A stretch of 64,000 nucleotides of DNA from Amycolatopsis sp. NBRC 101858 (GTDB taxonomy: Bacteria; Actinomycetota; Actinomycetes; Mycobacteriales; Pseudonocardiaceae). The stretch's first letter is position 1, and every line of letters starts with the position of its first letter. Below the pieces are notes generated by a model that had not been told where the DNA came from, searched no databases, and saw only the letters and a program-made list of their open reading frames with translations. Shown here piece by piece: positions 1 through 7,190 of the stretch. The stretch is from positions 744,001-808,000 of the forward strand of contig NZ_BSTD01000002.1 in assembly GCF_030269325.1 (NCBI RefSeq), read 5' to 3'. The translations under genes were made by a program, and so were the position numbers.

Positions 1-834
1 CTCCTCGAACTCGCCGCGGGTCAGCCGCACCTCCGTCTGCACCGACGGCAGCAGCACCGGGACCGCCGTCTCCGTGTCGGCCGACAGCGCCTCCTTCGCC
101 AGCACGCACTCCTGGCGCAGCCGCACGACCGCCGCCACCGCGCCCGCGTCGTCCGGGTCGATCTGCGACAGCTTCCCGTCCAGCGCCCGGTCGACGTGCC
201 CGAACACGGCTTCGTCGAAGTCGACGCCGCCGAGGCCCTCGATGCCCTCCGGCGTGCCGAGGATCTCGAAGCCGCTGCCACGCTTGCGCAGCACCGTCGC
301 GTCGAACGTGCCGCCGCCGAGGTCGTACACCGCGACGACGGCGCCGTCGTCCAACCGCTCTTGAGCCGCGTAGTGCGCCGCCGCCGCTTCGGGCTCGGTG
401 ATCAAGCCGACGTGGTCGATCCCGGTCAGCCGCGGCACCTGCTCGAACAGCTCCCGCTTGTACGGCCCCCAGTTCGCCGGGTGCGTCAGCGTGATCCGGT
501 CCGGCCGGCCGCCCTGCTGCCCGGCGACCGTCCGCACCACGTACCCCAGCAGGTGCGCCATCAGCGACGCCACCGAGTGCGGTGCCCCGCCGAGCAGCAC
601 CGGCGTCGGATCGCCCAGGCGCCGCTTGAACTCCCGCGCCACGCGATCCGGCTCGACCGCCGCCCGCCGGCTCGCCGCGTCCCCGACCAGCACGCCGCCG
701 TCGGCCCGCAGCAGCACCACCGACGGGATGGCCGCCGTGCGGTCGCCGAGCGACACCATCTCGACGTGGCCGGCGCTGTCGACGGCGGCAGCCGTGAAGG
801 TCGTGCCGAGGTCGATGCCCAGTCCGTAGCCCAT
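1..834 (-). CDS. Hsp70/DnaK-superfamily ATPase (N-terminal part, runs off left edge)
   Basis: The first 278 residues of an Hsp70-type actin-fold ATPase are visible; the C-terminal part lies outside the window. The protein opens with MGYGLGIDLGTTFTAA (phosphate-1 loop) and has YDLGGGTFD (phosphate-2 loop) near residue 170. The ATG at 834 lies one base beyond the upstream stop and has a GGAGG ribosome site. It is the last visible gene of a five-gene unit with two dynamin-like GTPases. This is not the usual dnaK-grpE-dnaJ context, so it is probably a specialised Hsp70-like protein. Whether it keeps a substrate-binding domain cannot be seen. The family call is firm; the role is inferred only from its neighbours. 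Confidence 0.9.
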   Translation of the reverse strand, partial: MGYGLGIDLGTTFTAAAVDSAGHVEMVSLGDRTAAIPSVVLLRADGGVLVGDAASRRAAVEPDRVAREFKRRLGDPTPVLLGGAPHSVASLMAHLLGYVVRTVAGQQGGRPDRITLTHPANWGPYKRELFEQVPRLTGIDHVGLITEPEAAAAHYAAQERLDDGAVVAVYDLGGGTFDATVLRKRGSGFEILGTPEGIEGLGGVDFDEAVFGHVDRALDGKLSQIDPDDAGAVAAVVRLRQECVLAKEALSADTETAVPVLLPSVQTEVRLTRGEFEE

Positions 835-835
835 G

Positions 836-2062
836 TCAGCCTCCGCCGGCGGTGTGCGCGTGATCGAAAGTCGGGTGCTCGTCCGGAACCCGCTCCGGTT
901 CCTCGACGTGCGTTCGGTGCTCTTCGTGCTCTTGGTGCTCTTCGTGCGGCGGCGGACCGGGTGGTTCCGGCGGCGGCTCGTCGTGGGACTCCGGCGGCGG
1001 TTCGTCCGGCACGCCGGCCGGCTCGTGGTGCCGCGGCGGCTCGAACGGGTGCTCCTGCTCCGCCGCCGGGTGCGCCCGGGTGCCCGTGACCTCGCCGGCG
1101 TCGTGGTGCGCCGGCTCGGGTTCGGTCGCGAAACTGTGCTTCACCACCGGGTGCTCGGCGAGCGAGTTCGACGCCGCGAGCGTCGTCTCGACCGCGATCG
1201 GCGGCGGCACCGGCGCGTCCACTGTGGACGGCTGACGGCTGAACGTCACGACCGGCGGCGACGGCGTGCCGGGCAGGGACGGCGACGGCGCGGTGACCTG
1301 CGCGGTGACCGTCGCGCCGCGGCCCTTGTCGGCGATCACCTCGGTCTGGTGGATGGTCGGCCCGGCCGGCTCGCCGAAGGGATCGTCGGCGCTGGCCTGC
1401 TGGTCCACGGTGACGCCGACGTCGATGCCCGGCGGCCCGGTTTCGGCTTCGTCGAGGACGACCGTCTCCTCCTGGAACACCTCGATGTCGCCGTGCCCCG
1501 GCGCGTCCGGGGTGAGCTCGTAGGTCAGCGAACCCTCGTGCTCCACGGTGATCGTGCCGTCCGGGTTCTCGTGGATGACGATGTCGGCGTCCTGGACGAT
1601 GTCGATGTCCGTGTCGCCCGGCGTCCCGTCCCCGGGCACGACGAGGTGCTGGTGGTCGGTGTACACCTCGTCGCGGCCGTTGTTGTGCACCACGAACCGC
1701 TCGGTCGCGTCGATGACGAAGTTGCCGAACTCGTCTTCGTGGACTTCGATCTGCTCGAACTCCTCGACGGTGGGAAGTTCCTTCAGCGGCAGGCCGTCGG
1801 TGGTCTCCGGGTGCCAGACCGTGCCGGTCTGCGCTTCCACGTGGCCGTCTTCGCCCCGGGTGACGGTGCTGGTCTCGACCTGCGGCACGTACTCGTGGGC
1901 GGGGGCGTCGTGCGGGGTCTGCGCGGCGGCCGCTTCCGGCTGCGGCGGCGGCGCCGACGAACCGGCTGCCCCGGGCGTGAGCGCGTTGCCCGCCACCTCC
2001 GACGCGACGGCGCCGGCGACGGCCGCGGCCGCCTTCTTGATCTTCTTCGGCAGCTCGTTCAC
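836..2062 (-). CDS. Acidic, Pro/His-rich hypothetical protein between dynamin and Hsp70 genes
   Basis: 408 residues, no recognised enzyme motif. A short basic/alanine-rich N-terminus (MNELPKKIKKAAAA) is followed by a strongly acidic, valine-rich, probably beta-strand middle (about residues 60-230). The last 150 residues are Pro, Glu and His rich and look disordered. The chosen start is the GTG at 2062, which overlaps the TGA of the upstream dynamin gene (GTGA), so translation is probably coupled; a longer reading upstream would run through that gene. It could be a scaffold or client linking the GTPases and Hsp70, but this is inference from position only. Confidence 0.75.
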   Translation of the reverse strand: MNELPKKIKKAAAAVAGAVASEVAGNALTPGAAGSSAPPPQPEAAAAQTPHDAPAHEYVPQVETSTVTRGEDGHVEAQTGTVWHPETTDGLPLKELPTVEEFEQIEVHEDEFGNFVIDATERFVVHNNGRDEVYTDHQHLVVPGDGTPGDTDIDIVQDADIVIHENPDGTITVEHEGSLTYELTPDAPGHGDIEVFQEETVVLDEAETGPPGIDVGVTVDQQASADDPFGEPAGPTIHQTEVIADKGRGATVTAQVTAPSPSLPGTPSPPVVTFSRQPSTVDAPVPPPIAVETTLAASNSLAEHPVVKHSFATEPEPAHHDAGEVTGTRAHPAAEQEHPFEPPRHHEPAGVPDEPPPESHDEPPPEPPGPPPHEEHQEHEEHRTHVEEPERVPDEHPTFDHAHTAGGG

Positions 2063-3534
2063 GACAAGACCTCCGCCCGGGCTTCGCTGAGCAGGATTCC
2101 TTCGCAGGTGCGCACCAGCACGCGGGCCGCGTCGCGGACGTCGCGCGGGGACGCGGGGTGCTCGGCGCGCCGCTGCCACCTCAACAGCTGCGCGCCGAGC
2201 GCCTGCCGGACCGCGGCGCGGCCCGCGTCCCCCGGCAGGTTCAGCCGGCTCGGCACGTCCACCCCGGCCGCGCCGAGCAGCCGTTCCGCGTCGCGGGCCT
2301 CGTCGGAGGTGAAGAGCACGACGCCGAGCCGGATCGAGTCGATCAGCTGGATCTCGGCGAACTCGTGCGCCCCCGCGACGATCCGCTCCCACTCGTGCAG
2401 CAGCCCGCCGGTGCGGTCCGGGTAGGCCCGCAGCACCAGCTCGACCGCCTGGAGCGCCGAACGCGCCTTGAGCACGTCGGCCCGTGCGGCGAACTGGGTG
2501 GTCAGCAGGGACCGCAGGCGGTGCAGGCCGCTGCGGGCCAGCAGCTCGCCCGACAGCGCCCGCGCACCGGTCACCAGTCCGTCGCGGATCAGCCCGACTG
2601 CCAGCCGGACGCCGAACAGGCCGTAGCGCGCGAGCAGCTCGGCGCGCTCGGCGGCCGGGACGTCCACTTCGGACTCCGCGCGGGCGAACCGGTCAGCCGA
2701 GGTCAGCAGCCGCGCCACTTCCGCTTCCGGCGCGGCGGCCAGCAGCCGGAACGCCCGGTACTCGGACTCCTTCAGCGACGCCGCCGAGCTGGCCAGCAGG
2801 CCGGCCATCGGCACCACGGTCTGGCAGAGCCCCCGGACGCGGGAGTCGCGGGCGTAGCGGTCGGCGATCTTCGCCGCCGAGTCGAGCGCGTCGGTCCGGG
2901 CGTGCCCGACCTCGTCGGCCCGCGACAGCACGCCGATGGTGTTCACCGGGCGCCGCTGCGCCGGGTCGTCGTGGAAGGCGTCGAGGAACCGGACGTCGTC
3001 GCCGTGGACGTGGCGCATCAGGTACACCACGGCGTCCGCGGTGCCGACGCCGTCGCCCTCGGGGACCAGCGCGGCTTCGGTGCGGCCGGACACCTCCGAC
3101 CGCGCCGAGCCCAGTCCGGGCGTGTCGATCAGGGTCATCGCCCGCAGCGCCGGCGACGGCCAGTCGACGACGAGCCGGTCGACGTCGCCGGGCGCCATGC
3201 CGAGCTCGAGGCCAAGGGTGCCGGACAGCCGCCCGAACGGCAGCTGGCGGGGCATCCCGCGGACCGGGTGCAGCATGATCCGGTAGGTCGGCCCGTTGCG
3301 GTACCAGGTGACGACGCGGGTGCACTCCCCCGCGTCCGTCGCCGCCAGCTCCTGGCCGACGAGCGCGTTGAGCAGCGTGGACTTGCCGGCCTTGACCCGC
3401 CCGGCGATGGCCACGCGCAGCGGCTCGGCCAGCCGGCCGGCGATCTGGCGCAGCTGCGGTTCGGCGGGGGTGCCGGCGTACCCGGCGCATGCGCGGGCGA
3501 CGAACCCGCGGACCTGGACGTAGAGCGGGGTCAT
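2059..3534 (-). CDS. Dynamin-like GTPase (second of pair, IniC-like position)
   Basis: 491 residues. The G1/P-loop GRVKAGKST is at about residues 45-53, G3 is DTPGLGS near 138 and a plausible G4 is SRAD. A long helical C-terminus follows, as in bacterial dynamin-like proteins, which pair with a partner GTPase and act on membranes. The ATG start overlaps the stop of the upstream dynamin gene (ATGA), indicating coupled translation of the two. No clear transmembrane segment is seen, so membrane contact may come from the partner. The order (repeat protein, GTPase, GTPase) resembles iniB-iniA-iniC of mycobacteria, which respond to cell-wall stress; orthology is inferred from layout, not from alignment. 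Confidence 0.85.
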   Translation of the reverse strand: MTPLYVQVRGFVARACAGYAGTPAEPQLRQIAGRLAEPLRVAIAGRVKAGKSTLLNALVGQELAATDAGECTRVVTWYRNGPTYRIMLHPVRGMPRQLPFGRLSGTLGLELGMAPGDVDRLVVDWPSPALRAMTLIDTPGLGSARSEVSGRTEAALVPEGDGVGTADAVVYLMRHVHGDDVRFLDAFHDDPAQRRPVNTIGVLSRADEVGHARTDALDSAAKIADRYARDSRVRGLCQTVVPMAGLLASSAASLKESEYRAFRLLAAAPEAEVARLLTSADRFARAESEVDVPAAERAELLARYGLFGVRLAVGLIRDGLVTGARALSGELLARSGLHRLRSLLTTQFAARADVLKARSALQAVELVLRAYPDRTGGLLHEWERIVAGAHEFAEIQLIDSIRLGVVLFTSDEARDAERLLGAAGVDVPSRLNLPGDAGRAAVRQALGAQLLRWQRRAEHPASPRDVRDAARVLVRTCEGILLSEARAEVLS

Positions 3535-5372
3535 CGCGTCACCGCCGGGACGGGCTTGGGTGCGCTGCGCAGGGTGAGCTCGTCGGCCCGGCGGCCGAGC
3601 ACCTCGAGGGCTTCGATGTCGGCCTCCAGGCGTTTCAGCTCGCCCGACTCGGCGTCATCGTCGACGACCGCCTTCTTCGCGCTCGCCAGCGCTTCGGTGA
3701 GGGACCGCTGCAGCTCCTCGACGCGCGCGCTGTAGGCGTCACGGAGTTCTCGTTGGACGATCCGCATCGCGTCGCGGGAGTCCTTGCCGACCTGGAGGTT
3801 GAACTCGTCGACGAACCGGCGCACGGCCGTCTTGGCCAGGCCGCGGCGCTTTTCCAGCTGCCGCTTGCGTTCGTCCAGGAAGCCGGAGCGGCCCATGAGC
3901 AGGCCGGCCGCGACCCCGAACGGCGTGGGGATGGCCAGTGCGGCCATCTTCGTGAGCATGGAGAACATCAGGAAGCCGCTGTAGGCCTTCTGGAACGCGG
4001 CCATCCCGGTGGTGCCGCGGGTCTTGACGCCGGTGAACGACGAGTCTATGTCGATCTCCTCGACGACCTGGACCGGCGCCTGCACCTCGCGCGGCAGCAC
4101 GGCCTGGGACTCGGCGAGCTCGAAGTGGTCGGCGACGCGGGAGGCGATCCCGCGGGCCTGCTTGATGAACGTCGCGTAGTTCTCGAGCGTCTCGTTCGCG
4201 AGCCGCTGGCGCAGCCACTTCTCGAACTCGGGCCAGTTCTTGGCCGGATCGCCGTCCTCGATGGCCTCTTCGGCCTCGTGCAGCACACCGCGGGAGCGGG
4301 CGCGCAGGTCGTAGTCCACATCGGACGAAATGTCGGCGAAGCCGTCGAAGAGCAGCTGCTGCCACTTCGAGGACTGGCTGCGCAGCGCGTCGACGCGGTC
4401 GTTGACCCGGGTCAGCTCCGCGACGAGCGCGGCGGACTGCTCGGGGTGGGCGAGCGAGGTGCGGCGGGCGCGCAGGGCCGCGTTGAGCTGGCCGACCGCG
4501 GACCCGACGTGCAGGCCGACGGCGTTGAGCGCCGAGCGTTCGGCGTCGCCGACCACGCCCTGCAGGAACTTGACCAGCTGCGGGAACCCGGATTCGACGT
4601 TCAGCTCCTGGTCGGCCGAGCGCGCCGCGACGGTGCGCAGCTCCGAGGAGACGGCGACGGTGTCGATGGCGATCCCGCACGCTTCGAGGTGGCCGGCGTT
4701 GAGCTCGAGGATGCGCCGCCACTGCGGGTAGAGGTCGATCTTGGTGAGGACGAAGAAGACGCTCGGGCAGAGTTCTTTCACCGTCCGCAGGAACCGCAGC
4801 TCGGCGGCGGTGAGTTCTTGGGAAGCGTCGGAGAGGAAGAGGACGGCGTGCGCCCGCGGGAGTGAGCTGACGGTGACGGCGTTGTGCAGCGAGCCGAGGC
4901 CGCCGACGCCCGGGGTGTCGACCAGCACCAGCCCGCCGGAGAGCAGCTGGCGGCTGATCGACGCGGTGACGGACTTGAGCTTGCGGACGTTGCCCGGGTT
5001 CCCGGCTTCGCTGACGTGGGTGGGCAGGTCCTCGAGGGAGATCCGCTCGGTCCACGGCGGCGACGACGGGTCGGCCGGCTCGTAGGTCGCCAGAGCCCCG
5101 GACTCCGGCGCGTAACGGACGACGGTCGGCACCGCGGTCGCGATGTCGTCGTCGACCGGGCAGATCTTCGCGGTCAGCAGGGCGTTGATGAGCGAGCTCT
5201 TGCCCTGCTTGAACTCCCCGACGACGTAGACGGTGACGTCGGGCTCGGACAGCAGGCGCCGGGCGTCGGTGAGGCGCTGGACGAGATCGTCCCGCCCGTA
5301 GGCCTTCGCCCCCTTGACCGCGAGGTCGAGGGTGTCGAGGGCGATGCGCCCCCCGCCGCTCGGCTCCTGCAT
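3531..5372 (-). CDS. Dynamin-like GTPase with hydrophobic membrane segment (IniA-like position)
   Basis: 613 residues from the ATG at 5372, chosen because GAGGAG lies five bases upstream; an in-frame start eight codons or so earlier lacks such a site. The P-loop GEFKQGKSS is at residues 52-60, G3 is DTPGVGG near 150 and G4 is TKID. Around residues 470-500 there is a hydrophobic stretch rich in Met, Leu and Ala (FLMFSMLTKMAALAIP), which fits the membrane paddle of bacterial dynamin-like proteins. It is followed by coiled-coil helices. It overlaps the next GTPase gene by four bases, suggesting the two work as a heteromeric pair at the membrane. Confidence 0.88.
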   Translation of the reverse strand: MQEPSGGGRIALDTLDLAVKGAKAYGRDDLVQRLTDARRLLSEPDVTVYVVGEFKQGKSSLINALLTAKICPVDDDIATAVPTVVRYAPESGALATYEPADPSSPPWTERISLEDLPTHVSEAGNPGNVRKLKSVTASISRQLLSGGLVLVDTPGVGGLGSLHNAVTVSSLPRAHAVLFLSDASQELTAAELRFLRTVKELCPSVFFVLTKIDLYPQWRRILELNAGHLEACGIAIDTVAVSSELRTVAARSADQELNVESGFPQLVKFLQGVVGDAERSALNAVGLHVGSAVGQLNAALRARRTSLAHPEQSAALVAELTRVNDRVDALRSQSSKWQQLLFDGFADISSDVDYDLRARSRGVLHEAEEAIEDGDPAKNWPEFEKWLRQRLANETLENYATFIKQARGIASRVADHFELAESQAVLPREVQAPVQVVEEIDIDSSFTGVKTRGTTGMAAFQKAYSGFLMFSMLTKMAALAIPTPFGVAAGLLMGRSGFLDERKRQLEKRRGLAKTAVRRFVDEFNLQVGKDSRDAMRIVQRELRDAYSARVEELQRSLTEALASAKKAVVDDDAESGELKRLEADIEALEVLGRRADELTLRSAPKPVPAVTR

Positions 5373-5425
5373 GACCGCTCCTCGTGCTTGCTCACTCACT
5401 TGCTTGCTGCTTGCGTGGCGCCGGC

Positions 5426-7060
5426 TCAGTAGTGGTCGACGTCGTGGTGCCCGTGGTCGGCGTGGTGGTCGTGGTGGTGCTCGCCGCCGTGGTGGTGCTC
5501 GTGCTCGTGGCTCTCGTGGCCGTGGTGCTCGGTGGACGCCTGCTCGTTGAACTGGTTTCCGCCGTGGTGGCCGCTCGCGCCCTGTTCGTTCTGGAAGATG
5601 CTCCCGTGACCACCCGTCGAGGCCTGCTCGTTGAACTGGTTGCCACCGTGCCCGCCCGAGCCCTGCTCGTTCTGGAAGATGCTCCCGTGACCGCCGGTCG
5701 AGGCCTGCTCGTTGAACTGGTTGCCGCCGCCGGCGCCCTGTTCGTTCTGGAAGATGCTCCCGTGACCACCGGTCGACGCCTGCTCGTTGAACTGGTTCCC
5801 GCCGCCGGCGCCCTGTTCGTTCTGGAAGATGCTCCCGTGACCACCGGTCGACGCCTGCTCGTTGAACTGGTTCCCGCCGCCGGCGCCCTGTTCGTTCTGG
5901 AAGATGCTCCCGTGACCACCGGTCGACGCCTGCTCGTTGAACTGGTTCCCGCCGCCGGCGCCCTGTTCGTTCTGGAAGATGCTCCCGTGACCACCCGTCG
6001 AGGCCTGCTCGTTGAACTGGTTCCCGCCGCCGGCGCCCTGTTCGTTCTGGAAGATGCTCCCGTGACCACCCGTCGAGGCCTGCTCGTTGAACTGGTTCCC
6101 GCCATGGCCGCCCGAACCCTGCTGGTTCTGGAAGATGTTGCCGTTGCCGCCCGTGGACGCCTGCTCGTTGAACTGGTTCCCGCCGTGACCGCCGGAACCC
6201 TGCTCGTTCTGGAAGATGTCCCCGCCGCGGCCGCCGGTCGAGGCCTGCTCGTTGAACTGGTTGCCACCGTGGCCGCCGGAACCCTGCTGGTTCTGGAAGA
6301 TGTCGCCGCCGCGGCCGTCGGTCGAGGCCTGCTCGTTGAACTGGTTGCCACCGTGGCCGCCGGAACCCTGCTCGTTCTGGAAGATGTCTCTCACGCCGCC
6401 CGTGGAGGCCTGCTCGTTGAACTGGTTCCCACCGTGCCCGCCCGAGGCCTGCTCGTTCTGGAACACGTCACCGTGGTGGCCGGCGGACGCCTGCTCGTTG
6501 AACTGGTTGCCGCCGCGGCCGGAGCCTTGCTCGTTCTGGAAGATGTCGCCGCCACGGCCGCCGGTCGAGGCCTGCTCGTTGAACTGGTTCCCGCCGTGAC
6601 CGCCGGAACCCTGCTCGTTCTGGAAGATGTCCCCGCGACCGCCGGTCGAAGCCTGCTCGTTGAACTGGTTCCCACCGGAACCACCCAAACCCTGCTCGTT
6701 CTGGAAGATGTCGCCACCGCCGCCACCCGTGGACGCCTGCTCGTTGAACTGGTTCCCACCGTGCCCGCCCGAGCCCTGCTCGTTCTGGAAGATGTCGCCA
6801 CCACGACCGCCGGTCGAAGCCTGCTCGTTGAACTGGTTGCCCCCGTGGCCACCGGAACCCTGCTCGTTCTGGAAGATGTCCCCGCGACCACCCGTCGAAG
6901 CCTGCTCGTTGAACTGGTTCCCACCGGAACCACCGGCACCCTGCTCGTTCTGGAAAATGTTCCCCGAGCCCCCGGTGGAAGCCTGCTCGTTGAACTGATT
7001 ACCCCCGGAACCACCCGCACCCTGCTCGTTCTGGAAAACGTCGCCCGATGAAGTCGTCAT
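5426..7060 (-). CDS. N/Q-rich 19-repeat protein with His-rich C-terminal tail (iniB-like position)
   Basis: 544 residues built almost entirely of 19 units of 25-28 residues. Each unit holds two short motifs, (D/S/N)IFQNEQG and NQFNEQASTGG, separated by Gly/Ser/His spacers. The last 35 or so residues are extremely His/Asp/Glu rich and could bind metal ions. No signal peptide or membrane segment is seen. The ATG at 7060 has AGGAG eight bases upstream; an in-frame extension upstream has no ribosome site. Evenly spaced Asn/Gln motifs in Gly-rich spacers are what beta-solenoid or curli-like amyloid proteins look like, but no homolog is recognised. It is the first gene of the unit with the dynamin pair and Hsp70. 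Function unknown. Confidence 0.85.
   Translation of the reverse strand: MTTSSGDVFQNEQGAGGSGGNQFNEQASTGGSGNIFQNEQGAGGSGGNQFNEQASTGGRGDIFQNEQGSGGHGGNQFNEQASTGGRGGDIFQNEQGSGGHGGNQFNEQASTGGGGGDIFQNEQGLGGSGGNQFNEQASTGGRGDIFQNEQGSGGHGGNQFNEQASTGGRGGDIFQNEQGSGRGGNQFNEQASAGHHGDVFQNEQASGGHGGNQFNEQASTGGVRDIFQNEQGSGGHGGNQFNEQASTDGRGGDIFQNQQGSGGHGGNQFNEQASTGGRGGDIFQNEQGSGGHGGNQFNEQASTGGNGNIFQNQQGSGGHGGNQFNEQASTGGHGSIFQNEQGAGGGNQFNEQASTGGHGSIFQNEQGAGGGNQFNEQASTGGHGSIFQNEQGAGGGNQFNEQASTGGHGSIFQNEQGAGGGNQFNEQASTGGHGSIFQNEQGAGGGNQFNEQASTGGHGSIFQNEQGSGGHGGNQFNEQASTGGHGSIFQNEQGASGHHGGNQFNEQASTEHHGHESHEHEHHHGGEHHHDHHADHGHHDVDHY
5680..6075 (-). repeat. Near-identical 75-bp tandem repeats inside the repeat-protein gene
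   Basis: Five consecutive copies of a 75-bp unit, coding 25 residues each, are almost identical at the DNA level, whereas the flanking units of the same gene have drifted and vary by 3-9 bp in spacer length. This is the mark of recent expansion by slippage or unequal recombination, and unit number may vary between strains. It is also a place where short-read assembly can miscount units. Confidence 0.85.
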
Positions 7061-7190
7061 CCTGTGCACTCCTGACATTCGGATCGGTGAAGCCCACGCC
7101 CCTCCGTTGTCATCCAGTCTTGGGCCGGAAGGCGCCCCGGTCATGAGTAGCGGCCTACTCGGCTTCCGCACGGCCGCCGCCGCCGACTAC

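Noticed and set aside
5384..7051. Long plus-strand open frame opposite the repeat-protein gene (Val/Leu/Glu repeats)
   Set aside because: Shadow of the repetitive minus-strand gene; periodicity alone keeps the frame open. No ribosome site or family.
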